DNA of 64,000 bases from Bacteroides mediterraneensis (GTDB taxonomy: Bacteria > Bacteroidota > Bacteroidia > Bacteroidales > Bacteroidaceae), in contig NZ_DAJPEN010000001.1 of assembly GCF_025993685.1 (NCBI RefSeq), positions 1,860,001 to 1,924,000 on the forward strand, in the 5' to 3' direction. This document shows, in pieces, positions 8,628 to 17,063 of the stretch. The translations under genes were made by a program, and so were the position numbers. Below the pieces are notes generated by a model that made no database searches, was not told the DNA's origin, and was given only the letters and a program-made list of their open reading frames with translations. Within the stretch, counting starts at the first letter, position 1. Each line of letters opens with the position of its first letter.

Positions 8628-10175
8628 TCACGCCACAATCCACCGCTCGATGCTCCGGGTCGCGTCACTGAAGTTCACTCCCACCTTGACCACTTTCCGA
8701 CCGTCCGCTGCAAAAGCCGAAGCATAACCTTTCTCCTGTATCTGCTGCAGGGCCTCCTCGGCGGTGCCGTTCAACTTGAACTCCATCACATAAATATAGT
8801 CGGCAGTCTTCAACACCAGGTCCACCCGACCGCGCGAAGTCCGGTATTCCACTTCCGTGTGGAAACCCATCAGCTTGAACACGATGTAGAGGATATTCTG
8901 GTAATGCACCTCCCGGTCGCGGGCCAACTCGTAGGGCGTATCGTCGAAGAACGTCTGCAGCCGGCTCAGGAAACCGTCCACATCCCCCTTACGCACCTCG
9001 CCCACAAAGCACTGAATCTCGTAGGGCGACTTGCTGGTGCTCACCGACGCATAGTTGGGCAGCAGAAAGCGAAAAAAGCCCTGCTCCACCTCCCGGTTCG
9101 GGAAACCCAGCGTATAGTTCTCAAACTCCGAATTGTAATCCTTTATGGTCAGGTACCCGCTCTGGTAGATGACAGGCACCGGGTCCGTGGAAGCCGCATC
9201 GATGGAGTCCAGCACCGGACCGCTAGTCACGATGTGCTCGATTTCATCCACCCGGTAATGGTGAAGTTTCATCAGTTCCACCAGGTAAGTCGGCGTGCCC
9301 GTCTCGAACCAGTAGCTGCCTATCTGCTTCTTGGCAAAGGTATTCAACAGACTGAAAGGATTGTACATCCCCACCGACTTGTAACAGAAATGATAGCCGT
9401 CGTAGTTTTCCTGCAACAAAGCGCAGGCTTTTGCGGAATCCACGCCTAGATTGTCCGCCAGCGCGTGAATGTCCTCCTCAAAATACGCATGAAGTTCCGC
9501 ATCGCTGATACCGCAGAGCTCCGCATAGCGGTTGTCCATCGATATGTCCATCAGATTGTTCAAGTCGCTGAACACGCTCACCTTACTGAACTTCGTCACG
9601 CCCGTCAGCATCGCAAAATAAATGGAACCGTCGCACGACTTGAGTGCCCCGTAAAACGCCTTGAGCGTGTTGCGGAAACGAGTCTGCAAATCCGGGTTTG
9701 TAATGGTCTGAAGCATCGGCTTGTCATACTCATCAATCAGAATCACCACCTTCTGCCCCGTCTGCTCGTACGCCCGCTGAATGACATACATGAAACGTTC
9801 TTCCGGCACACGGTCTTTTTTCTCATCGCCATACAGTTTCTCCCATCCCTCCAGATTCTGATTCAGAATACCCAGCAAAGATGCATCATCGTAATAGTTG
9901 CGGGTATTCAAATCCATGTGCAGTACGGGATGTACCGTCCAGTCTTTCTCCAGACGTTCCATGGCAAGGCCCTTGAAAAGTTCCTTCTTCCCCTGAAAAT
10001 AAGCCTCCAGCGTGGAAATCATCAGGCTCTTCCCGAACCGACGGGGACGGCTCAGGAAATAATACTTCCCAGTCTGTACCAGGTTATATAAAAGAGAGGT
10101 CTTGTCTACATAAATATACCCCCTGCTGCGGAGATCTTCGAAATTCTGTATGCCTACCGGATAAAGTCTGTTCAT
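8628..10175 (-). CDS. AAA-ATPase-like / PD-(D/E)XK nuclease protein (divergent copy)
   Basis: 515 residues. The N-terminal AAA-ATPase-like domain has a Walker A variant SRPRRFGKSLM near residue 41 and Walker B ILIDEYDKPM near 145. The C-terminal PD-(D/E)XK domain has GRVDLVLK and YVMEFKLNG near residues 445-465. Proteins of this architecture occur in many copies in Bacteroidales genomes, and no biological role is established. This copy is the most divergent of the four in the window and has a different upstream region. A -7 box TACCTTTG lies on the minus strand at about 10208-10215. Confidence 0.9.
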   Translation of the reverse strand: MNRLYPVGIQNFEDLRSRGYIYVDKTSLLYNLVQTGKYYFLSRPRRFGKSLMISTLEAYFQGKKELFKGLAMERLEKDWTVHPVLHMDLNTRNYYDDASLLGILNQNLEGWEKLYGDEKKDRVPEERFMYVIQRAYEQTGQKVVILIDEYDKPMLQTITNPDLQTRFRNTLKAFYGALKSCDGSIYFAMLTGVTKFSKVSVFSDLNNLMDISMDNRYAELCGISDAELHAYFEEDIHALADNLGVDSAKACALLQENYDGYHFCYKSVGMYNPFSLLNTFAKKQIGSYWFETGTPTYLVELMKLHHYRVDEIEHIVTSGPVLDSIDAASTDPVPVIYQSGYLTIKDYNSEFENYTLGFPNREVEQGFFRFLLPNYASVSTSKSPYEIQCFVGEVRKGDVDGFLSRLQTFFDDTPYELARDREVHYQNILYIVFKLMGFHTEVEYRTSRGRVDLVLKTADYIYVMEFKLNGTAEEALQQIQEKGYASAFAADGRKVVKVGVNFSDATRSIERWIVA

Positions 10176-10249
10176 GGCCGTTTCGTTTTAATCCTTTCGT
10201 ACACACAAAGGTAAGATTTATCTGCCGCAATTCCTAATCTGGCAGAATG

Positions 10250-10297
10250 AAAAAACCGCCACGCATCCTGCTGAAGACACATAGCGGCTTTTTTTAC
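10250..10297 (-). terminator. Terminator of the flavin reductase gene
   Basis: Minus strand AAGCCGCTA pairs with TGGCGGTTT around a long loop and is followed by a T run. It lies 11 bp past the gene end. Confidence 0.65.
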
Positions 10298-10307
10298 CTC
10301 ACTGATT

Positions 10308-10868
10308 CTACTTCAATGCTTTCCCGTCGGAGAAGGCATTGCCCACTTTCTCACCGACGACCAGATACTGGTGATGAATCGGATCAAAGGTAATCGGTTT
10401 CAGACGGGCAGGGTCAATCTTTCCGTTCTCGTCCAGAATCTCTTCTGCGGCCGACACATTGACAATACGGCCTACCAGGTGGTTGCTCTCCTTGTCGTAC
10501 GAAACCAGTTCACATTCCAAGGTCATCGGCAATTCCTCGATAATCGGGGCATTCACGAACTCCGACTTCAAGGCATGGAAGCCCGCCTTGGCAAACTTGT
10601 CCGGCTCTCTCTTCCCGGAAACAAGACCTACATAGTCGCAGGCCACTACCTGACCGGCTGTCGCCATGCTCACGGTGAAAGCCTTCGTAGCCAGAATGTT
10701 CTGGGTCGTCTTATGGCCTTCAGCCAGGCAGATGCCCACCATGTTGTCCGTATAAACTCCTCCCCACGCGGCATTCATGGCGTTGGGTTTTCCATTCTCA
10801 TCGTACGCAGCCACGATAAAGACGGGCATCGGGTACAACCATGTGTTTACTCCAAAATTTTTTCGCAT
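10308..10868 (-). CDS. Flavin reductase family / FMN-binding split-barrel protein
   Basis: 186 residues. The pattern WLYPMPVFIVAAYDENGKPN at the start, NAAWGGVYTDNMVGICLAEGHKT, and the later AGFHALKSEFVNAP and DYVGLVSG segments identify a flavin-reductase-like FMN-binding split barrel (the flavoredoxin type common in anaerobes). The likely role is NAD(P)H:flavin electron transfer; substrates are not inferable. It is a separate unit from the fusion gene 36 bp upstream, although read-through is possible. Confidence 0.88.
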   Translation of the reverse strand: MRKNFGVNTWLYPMPVFIVAAYDENGKPNAMNAAWGGVYTDNMVGICLAEGHKTTQNILATKAFTVSMATAGQVVACDYVGLVSGKREPDKFAKAGFHALKSEFVNAPIIEELPMTLECELVSYDKESNHLVGRIVNVSAAEEILDENGKIDPARLKPITFDPIHHQYLVVGEKVGNAFSDGKALK

Positions 10869-10904
10869 AGTCTGTATATTTTAAAAACAACATCTTTCAG
10901 ATTC

Positions 10905-12893
10905 TCAATACAAATACCTGTCCTGCAAATATTCTTTCCATTTTCTGTCTTCCTCGCAAGAGAAAAACACATAATGCCCCATTGCTTCAAACAACTGCTC
11001 ATAAGTAAGAGGAAGGAAGGTGCTCCGGCCTTTCTCTGTCAACAGGCACTCATATTCAGGAAGCACCTTCTCATAGTGCCTGTTCCCAGAAGGATATAAA
11101 TGAACCGACAAGAAACGGCGGATATCATGATGCTGTACCATCGACATTCCAAGTATATGATTGCGCCACAACTGACGGTAATCATCTTCTATCAGAACTT
11201 TTGGAAAGGCTTCCTCGTCTGTGGTAGCAGAAAGCGTGTGATAGCATCCACTCTGAAGGGTGACATGCAGATACTCTTCACTCAGTTTCTCCCGGGTATG
11301 CCTATATTCAGATGAACCCGGCTGCAACTTATAGGCCATCTCCGTGTATTTCACTTCTATGCCGATTCCACAGAAAGCATCCGAATTATCCTTGTACCCA
11401 ATGTAACAGTCAAACGAGGTACCGTCATTCAAATAGCGCCAACCATCGGCCGTATCTCTTGGAAAAGGAGCATACTCAATCCGGATACAGGTCACCTCCT
11501 TCACATCCAGTCCCGTCAACTCCCGCAAGAGTCCACCACAAGCTTCTTTTGCGCGGGAAGTAAGTCCCATCGGAAAAAACAGGTTCCATGGAATATGTTC
11601 ACTACGGAGCAGGTTGGCCCATAACGGCTGTCTGTACGCCCCTATGGCAGACAAGATTTCTTTCCGGAAACCTTCGTAGAAATTCAATCCTTTCCGGGCA
11701 TCCTTTTCCTGAAACACATTTCCATAATAATTCTTCGTACCATCCTGCCGATTCAATGAATTGGCCTCACATCCCACCCGCAAACAGTTCCGACGGAAAT
11801 CAGATTGTTTGGTCCGGGCAATACGCTGCCACTCCGTATCTCCTGCATAAGGCTCGACTTTTTCAGTTACCGCCACCTTAATCACCCCGTCCAGACGGTT
11901 TTCGAAGATGCGGTAGGCCTCTTCTATCTCGTTGAGGGGGAAGCGGTGCGTGATGAGCGGTGTGGTGTCAATCTTACCTTCCGCAATCAGCCGGAGGATT
12001 TCGGCACAATCGCAGCCGTCTACCCCTCCCGTCTTGAAGGTGAGGTTCTTGCCGTACATGTCGGGCAAGGGAAGCACCTGCGGACGGTCGTACAAGGCGA
12101 CGACGGTCACGATGGCATTCGGACGAGCACATTCCCAAGCCAGACGGAAGGTGTCATCGGCTCCAGCCACCTCGATGACCACGTCGGCTCCTCCGTGCGC
12201 ACTGTGGGCTTTCACGAATGCCTGACACTGCTCCGGGGTAGTGACCAGTACCTCGGGATAATGCGTCTGCACGAAACGGATACGCTCTTCCGACTTCTCA
12301 CACACAATGAGGCGGCGCGGATGCTTCAGCCGGGCACAGAGCAGCGTGCAGATTCCCGTGGGTCCGGCCCCAATCAGCAGCACCGTATCGTCGGGCGTGA
12401 TTTCCGAGATGCGCGCGGCCCAGAAGCCAGTGGCCAGGATGTCGCCCACGAAAAGCGCCTGCTCATCCGTCACCCCGTCGGGAATACGGTTCAGTCCCTG
12501 GTCGGCATGCGGCACCCGCACGTATTCCGCCTGACCGCCGTCGATACGGCAACCCAGTGCCCAACCTCCGTCGGGGTCCTCGCAGTTGTTCACATATCCG
12601 TGGCGGCAGAAGAAACACTCTCCGCAGAAAGTCTCCACATTGACCGTCACCCGGTCGCCCGGTTTCACGTTCGTGACTTCCGCTCCCACCTGCTCCACGA
12701 TACCCACCATCTCATGGCCCACCGTGATGCCCGGTACGGCCCGCGGCACACTGCCGTGCTTGATGTGCAAATCGCTGGTGCAGATACTTCCCAAGGTGAC
12801 GCGCACCAAGGCATCCTTCGGGTCTTTCAGCATGGGCATCGGCTTCTCCAGCAAGGCGAACTGCCCCTGTTTCATATAAGTATAAGCTAACAT
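10905..12893 (-). CDS. Fusion: zinc-dependent alcohol dehydrogenase + PD-(D/E)XK nuclease-like domain
   Basis: 662 residues. Residues 1-345 are a complete medium-chain zinc alcohol dehydrogenase: catalytic zinc ligands Cys38 (GSICTSD) and His60-Glu61 (VGHEMVG), four structural-zinc cysteines (CGECFFCRHGYVNNC, from residue 90), the NAD loop GAGPTG at 175-180, and the usual end YRIFENRLDGVIKVAV. The frame continues without a stop into about 310 residues resembling PGN_0703-type putative restriction endonucleases, with Asp495 (SFDCYIGY) and Glu513-Val-Lys515 (GIEVKYTE) as PD-(D/E)XK residues. The ATG at 12893 has AAGGAT just upstream. The junction near residue 345 corresponds to about 11858. It could be a true fusion, or two genes joined by loss of a stop or a sequencing indel. 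Confidence 0.8.
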   Translation of the reverse strand: MLAYTYMKQGQFALLEKPMPMLKDPKDALVRVTLGSICTSDLHIKHGSVPRAVPGITVGHEMVGIVEQVGAEVTNVKPGDRVTVNVETFCGECFFCRHGYVNNCEDPDGGWALGCRIDGGQAEYVRVPHADQGLNRIPDGVTDEQALFVGDILATGFWAARISEITPDDTVLLIGAGPTGICTLLCARLKHPRRLIVCEKSEERIRFVQTHYPEVLVTTPEQCQAFVKAHSAHGGADVVIEVAGADDTFRLAWECARPNAIVTVVALYDRPQVLPLPDMYGKNLTFKTGGVDGCDCAEILRLIAEGKIDTTPLITHRFPLNEIEEAYRIFENRLDGVIKVAVTEKVEPYAGDTEWQRIARTKQSDFRRNCLRVGCEANSLNRQDGTKNYYGNVFQEKDARKGLNFYEGFRKEILSAIGAYRQPLWANLLRSEHIPWNLFFPMGLTSRAKEACGGLLRELTGLDVKEVTCIRIEYAPFPRDTADGWRYLNDGTSFDCYIGYKDNSDAFCGIGIEVKYTEMAYKLQPGSSEYRHTREKLSEEYLHVTLQSGCYHTLSATTDEEAFPKVLIEDDYRQLWRNHILGMSMVQHHDIRRFLSVHLYPSGNRHYEKVLPEYECLLTEKGRSTFLPLTYEQLFEAMGHYVFFSCEEDRKWKEYLQDRYLY

Positions 12894-12904
12894 ATCCTTC
12901 GGTA

Positions 12905-13207
12905 TTAATCGATTACTTCAATCAGGAAACTTACCGGACGGAAACCGTCGTTGCACGAAATCATGGCCGAGCGCTCGTTCTTCATCCAGCCGTCGTAGAA
13001 ATTGCTTCCCCCGTGCGCCAGTGCCATCACGAAAGGCGACATGCTCTGCCACGCACTCTCACACAGTCCCTCGGGCTTCTCCCAGCCGTGGGCGATGAAC
13101 ACCTGCCCTTCTTCCATATCGCAGGGATGTTCGAGGGGATTCTCGTACTGCGCCATCAGGTCGTGGTAGCACGCCTTGCGCATCACGGTTATTCGGATAT
13201 CTTTCAT
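12905..13207 (-). CDS. TIGR04076 family protein
   Basis: 100 residues. The pattern ITVMRKACYHDLMAQY, PCDMEEGQVF, WEKPEGLCESAWQ, GGSNFYDGWMK and CNDGFRPVSFLIE matches the small TIGR04076 family of unknown function, which is often found near redox enzymes. It lies 11 bp before the dehydrogenase-nuclease gene and 13 bp after the DUF1810 gene on the same strand, so the three probably form an operon. Confidence 0.75.
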   Translation of the reverse strand: MKDIRITVMRKACYHDLMAQYENPLEHPCDMEEGQVFIAHGWEKPEGLCESAWQSMSPFVMALAHGGSNFYDGWMKNERSAMISCNDGFRPVSFLIEVID

Positions 13208-13220
13208 GGCTTCCTCCTTC

Positions 13221-13616
13221 TTATTTAGAGAAATACGCTTTCAGCACCTCGGTAAACACATCGTCCGGGGAGACCTTGTCGAACAGCTGCATTGAACTAT
13301 GCAGTTTCAGTACATCCACCTCCGAACCCATCAGTTGCCGTACTGTACGATGTCCGCGATGCGCCAGCAAGGCACGGGTGATTTCCCGCAGACGCGTCCC
13401 CAATACCGGATGCGCCAGATAGGCCCGGGCCTCCTCCTCGCCATCCAATCCGTAGAATTGTGAATTGTAACTGTATCCCAGTCCCTTCTCCTGAGGGAAA
13501 ATATACCAAATCCAATGGCTCTGCTTGCCACCCTTCCGGATTTCCTTCAATGCTACGGGATACATGTCTTCCTGAGCATCCAGAAACCGTTGCAGATTAA
13601 AATTCGTATGACCCAT
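13221..13616 (-). CDS. DUF1810 family protein
   Basis: 131 residues. FNLQRFLDAQEDMYPVALKEI, the SHWIWYIFPQ segment and the YLAHPVLGTRLREIT helix are characteristic of DUF1810 (calpastatin-like by old naming, function unknown). The start at 13616 is chosen because GAGGA lies 6 bp upstream and the protein then begins as relatives do. It is the first gene of a probable three-gene operon with TIGR04076 and the dehydrogenase fusion. Confidence 0.85.
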   Translation of the reverse strand: MGHTNFNLQRFLDAQEDMYPVALKEIRKGGKQSHWIWYIFPQEKGLGYSYNSQFYGLDGEEEARAYLAHPVLGTRLREITRALLAHRGHRTVRQLMGSEVDVLKLHSSMQLFDKVSPDDVFTEVLKAYFSK

Positions 13617-13825
13617 ATATTTCCTCGTTTTTATCGTCACTCAAAATTAGAGATAATCTTCCAATCCCACAAGCGCTTTTTCTGCATTCTTTTTCCCGTT
13701 ATATCCGTGGATGTTTTCTTTTTTCGGACAGAAGAACAAAAGGACATATTTTTTTGTGTGCACTCCACTCCGTTATTCATTATTCATTATTAATTATTCA
13801 TTTATTCTTCTTTAATTCAAGAGTT

Positions 13826-13836
13826 ATGCTTATCTT
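13826..13836 (+). promoter_or_regulatory. Probable -7 box of the AAA+ gene leader
   Basis: TATCTTTG matches TAnnTTTG. If used, it gives an untranslated leader of about 300 nt before the ATG at 14150. Confidence 0.45.
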
Positions 13837-13882
13837 TGTTCCGAACCTCCGCTTAAAGGAGATTTCATCGCACTTTGATTTT

Positions 13883-14151
13883 ATATACAACAAATGATCG
13901 TTAAAGATGTCACACCGAGTTTTCGTTACGTTCCGCTGAGGTCCTGACCGGATTTTTCTCAGCTTAGGAATCGAATGAATCATTGCTTCCGACAAGGAGG
14001 CCGGGATGGTTGTGCTCTTTGACGTACTAGCGCGTACCTCTCTTTCAATGGGGAAACGAGAGGGACTTTTCTACTCCCGCAGACCGTTCGTGCCTGCAGG
14101 TTTCAGCTTTATCCATTTATTTTTTCACTTTAAAACCCATTTGTTGTATAT
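13883..14151 (+). promoter_or_regulatory. Structured leader closed by a 14-bp long-range inverted repeat, with a 17-codon upstream ORF
   Basis: ATATACAACAAATG (13883-13896) is perfectly complementary to CATTTGTTGTATAT (14138-14151). The right arm overlaps the A and T of the start codon of the downstream gene. The left arm ends in the ATG of a short ORF (MIVKDVTPSFRYVPLRS, 13894-13947). Between the arms are several possible hairpins: TTCCGCTGAG with CTCAGCTTAGGAA, GTAC-tagcgc-GTAC, and CCTCTC with GAGAGG. The arrangement looks like an RNA able to sequester the translation start. No known riboswitch or RNA family was recognised. Confidence 0.5.
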
Positions 14152-16084
14152 GAAAAATCTTATGTTACGTGCTTCCCGCACTTTTTCCGAAGAACTTTAT
14201 GCTCCCGAATATGCTCAGAACCACCTCGCTGTGGAACTCTCTCATCCCGACGGCTTTACCGATGCGCAGGAACTTTCCATCCGCGTATACTCCGACGAAT
14301 ACCGTTTCTTAGGTTGCGATGCCCGCGAACTGCCGAGAAAAAATCTCCGCAAAGTCCGCTTCGATATCTGTTCTGATGAGGTATGGGGTGTCGGTCTCTA
14401 CCGCATCTATATCTACCGCAACGGGCGTCCGATGGGATGGGTCCTCCTGGAACTCTATGCCGGCTACGAACGCTGGGACAAGGCCGAGGTGGAGGATTTC
14501 CAAACCCGCCCGGAAGAAAGATACTTCGCCGAGAAATTCTGTTTCCTGCCCTTGTTCGACCGACTGCTACGGGAAGGAAACGACGGCAACTTCATCCGGC
14601 AGTTCATCGAGCTGTTCCATGCCCTCGACAGCCGTCAGCTTCCCGTGCCCCACTTGCTCGTGACGGGCGACCAGGCTCGTGCCTGTGCCATCCGTCTGCT
14701 GGCCTTCCATTTCTGTGAGAAGCGGCCGTCGTTCTGCTACCATTTCTCTTTGCGGGAACTGCTGAACGGTTCTCTGAAATGGCCACAGCTTCAGCAGAAA
14801 ATCAGCCAGAAGAAGGTGGTAGTGGTAGAAGTGCCCTACCTGACTTACTCCGACCAGGATACTCTCCTGGTCGACCTGCTGGGACAGTGGCTGGAGCAGA
14901 CCGGTACCTCCGGTCCTCGCTTCATCTTCTATGGGGCACTGGGAGCCACCTGCCAGCTGCGGACCTACAGTGAGGCAATGGAACGGCTCTTCATCGAGCA
15001 GAACACGATTTATACTCCCGACCGTCCCGCCGATACCGACCCGGATGAAGAGACTCCGGCCGACTTGCTTGCCCTGCCGTTTGACGAGGAAGACATGCTT
15101 CTGGGAACCGACAGTCTCGCACCAAAAGGAACCGATGATCTCGACTTGGGAGGAACCGACGACATGCCAGCGAAGGATACTGCCGACAAGGAACCGGATG
15201 CCGAACAGGCCTTGCAGGAGATGGTGGGACTGACGCGCCTGAAAGAGGACCTGGAAGAAGCACGACTGCTGGCCCGCTTCACGAAGAAACGGCAGGAACT
15301 GGGACTTGATACGTCGCCGGAAAACCGTCACCACATGCTGTTCCTCGGTAATCCGGGTACGGGAAAGACTACGGTGGCCAAGCTCATCGGACAAATGTAT
15401 CATCAGATGGGACTGCTTTCCGTGGGGCATACCGTGGAGACCTGCCGCACGAACCTCGTGGGCGAATTCATCGGAGAGACGGAAAAGAAGACCAGAGAAG
15501 CCATCCAGGAGGCACGGGGCGGCGTGCTCTTCATCGACGAGGCCTACACGCTGGTGACCACCCGGGAGGAAACGAGGGATTTCGGCAAGGAAGTCATCCA
15601 TGCCCTACTCTCCGTGCTCTCGGAACCCAATCCCGACCTGATTGTCATCCTGGCCGGCTACGAGGACAAGATGCAGTTGCTGATGCGCACCAACCCGGGC
15701 TTGCAGGACCGCTTCCCGCTCCAGTTCCACTTTGACGACTACACGGCGGACGAGCTGCGGGAAATGGCGCACCGCTACCTGGAGAAACGGAGCTTCCAGC
15801 TGGCGCCTGCCGCAGACGAGGCCCTGTACCGCCTCATCGTGGAAGCCACCGACCACCGAGACGCCCATTTCGGCAACGGGCGCTGGGTGCACAACCTGAT
15901 AGAACAGGGTCTCATCAAGAGCATGGCCCGGCGCATCATGTCGCTGCCTACCCTGCCCGACGACACCCTCCTGTTCCGCACCATCGAGGTGGAAGACGTA
16001 CAGGCTGCCAGCCGTCACCTTCGCGGCAACCGAATGCTGAAACTGGAACCGCAGCCCACACGCCGCATCGGTTTCCGGGCCTGA
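14150..16084 (+). CDS. CbbX/SpoVK-type AAA+ ATPase with novel N-terminal domain
   Basis: 644 residues from the ATG at 14150; an in-frame upstream ATG at 14006 would translate the structured leader and is less likely. The C-terminal half is a CbbX/SpoVK-like AAA+ module with Walker A LFLGNPGTGKTTVAKLIG, pore-loop region LVGEFIGETEKKT, Walker B GVLFIDEAYTL and an arginine-finger region NPGLQDRF. The N-terminal 330 residues contain no domain I recognise. An acidic linker with GTD repeats (LLGTDSLAPKGTDDL) separates the halves. These ATPases usually remodel protein complexes; the partner here is unknown. Confidence 0.82.
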   Translation: MKNLMLRASRTFSEELYAPEYAQNHLAVELSHPDGFTDAQELSIRVYSDEYRFLGCDARELPRKNLRKVRFDICSDEVWGVGLYRIYIYRNGRPMGWVLLELYAGYERWDKAEVEDFQTRPEERYFAEKFCFLPLFDRLLREGNDGNFIRQFIELFHALDSRQLPVPHLLVTGDQARACAIRLLAFHFCEKRPSFCYHFSLRELLNGSLKWPQLQQKISQKKVVVVEVPYLTYSDQDTLLVDLLGQWLEQTGTSGPRFIFYGALGATCQLRTYSEAMERLFIEQNTIYTPDRPADTDPDEETPADLLALPFDEEDMLLGTDSLAPKGTDDLDLGGTDDMPAKDTADKEPDAEQALQEMVGLTRLKEDLEEARLLARFTKKRQELGLDTSPENRHHMLFLGNPGTGKTTVAKLIGQMYHQMGLLSVGHTVETCRTNLVGEFIGETEKKTREAIQEARGGVLFIDEAYTLVTTREETRDFGKEVIHALLSVLSEPNPDLIVILAGYEDKMQLLMRTNPGLQDRFPLQFHFDDYTADELREMAHRYLEKRSFQLAPAADEALYRLIVEATDHRDAHFGNGRWVHNLIEQGLIKSMARRIMSLPTLPDDTLLFRTIEVEDVQAASRHLRGNRMLKLEPQPTRRIGFRA

Positions 16085-16120
16085 GACAGCCATCATCTTA
16101 TCAATTGGAATCCACAAAAA

Positions 16121-16168
16121 ATCTCCTGCTTTCGCCCTATTCATCAAGGCAAAGCAGGAGATTTTTTT
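16121..16168. terminator. Bidirectional terminator
   Basis: AATCTCCTGCTTTCGCC pairs with GGCAAAGCAGGAGATT, flanked by A and T runs on both sides. It serves the AAA+ gene and possibly the convergent lipocalin gene. Confidence 0.85.
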
Positions 16169-16204
16169 GTATTAAAAACGCTTTCCGCAATTGAGCTCCT
16201 TCCA

Positions 16205-16714
16205 TTAATTAAACACCAACCTATCTGTGTCATATCCGCGTTTCCGCAGCTCATCAAGAAGTTGCTGAAGCACGCCGTCGGGCAGTTTCTCTTCCCGGCT
16301 CATAATCCACAGATACTTGTCGCTGCTGCTGCCAATCAGCACATAGCGGTAGTCCGGGTCGATGTCGAGCACGTAATAATCGGCATAGAACCACAGGAAG
16401 AATGATACCTTCAGTTTGCCGGGGTCATTCGGGTCGGGCTGTTTCGCCTTACCGGTGATTTCCTTGTATTTCCCGTCCTTGTATCCCGCGTTCAGCACCT
16501 CGATACGCCCATTCGGAAGCAAGGTGTAAGTGGCCGTCACACGGCTCATTCCTTTTTCAAAACGATGGTCGTAGCGGGCTATCTCATACCATTTTCCCAT
16601 GAAGCGGGACACGTCGAACTGCGCCACCGTCCGGTTGTCTATCTGGGTGGAATTCCCGCCCTGGCAGCTGCCCAATCCCAGCAGGACACACAAAAGAATC
16701 AGAATCTGTTTCAT
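16205..16714 (-). CDS. Lipocalin-family outer-membrane lipoprotein (Blc-like)
   Basis: 169 residues. A signal peptide with lipobox GLGSC marks it as a lipoprotein. The lipocalin signature FMGKWYEIARYDHRFEKG opens the barrel, and FLWFYADYYVLDID and YLWIMSREEKLPD match the later conserved strands of bacterial lipocalins (Blc), which bind lysophospholipid or fatty acids at the envelope. ATG 16714 is used; the codon before it in frame is GTG. Confidence 0.92.
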   Translation of the reverse strand: MKQILILLCVLLGLGSCQGGNSTQIDNRTVAQFDVSRFMGKWYEIARYDHRFEKGMSRVTATYTLLPNGRIEVLNAGYKDGKYKEITGKAKQPDPNDPGKLKVSFFLWFYADYYVLDIDPDYRYVLIGSSSDKYLWIMSREEKLPDGVLQQLLDELRKRGYDTDRLVFN

Positions 16715-17063
16715 CACGCATATATTTTAAGGTTCATCTTCTACAAATATAGGAAAACTAACTTAATTCTGAAGGAATCCAAGAAAAATAATACGATTCC
16801 CGACGAATGACCAAACCCGCTTTCCATAGCCCCAGTTTCCAACCAGTCAATGCCAGCCTTCATCTGTCCCTGAAACAAACAATCCCGAAAGCACACCGTC
16901 TTTCCCGAAGCGAATCGTCCTTCTTCCAGAGAGCCCGAGCAGTTGTCATTCTGACACAGATTCGACTCATTTAAAAATAAAAGCACACAAGCATTAGGCC
17001 ATCACACAAAGAATGTATAAATTTATGCCGTTTTTATAATCAGGAAACCTATTTAAAAGGAAT
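16715..17063. other. Divergent intergenic region
   Basis: AT-rich spacer between the divergent lipocalin and DUF3857 genes. It must hold both promoters, but no clean TAnnTTTG pair was found. AAAAGGA just before 17064 serves as ribosome binding site. No supported ORF was seen. Confidence 0.4.

Noticed and set aside
14006..14149. In-frame N-terminal extension of the AAA+ protein from an upstream ATG
   Set aside because: The added 48 residues come from the hairpin-rich leader and end in a phenylalanine-rich stretch unlike the domain. The ATG at 14150 follows the long-range helix.
13883..14151. Invertible promoter or MITE bounded by the 14-bp inverted repeat
   Set aside because: No TAnnTTTG box on either strand between the arms, no target duplication outside them, and the right arm covers the start codon. 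A structured leader fits better.
16741..16986. 81-codon minus-strand frame upstream of the lipocalin gene
   Set aside because: No ribosome binding site or recognisable protein features, and it overlaps the expected divergent promoter region.
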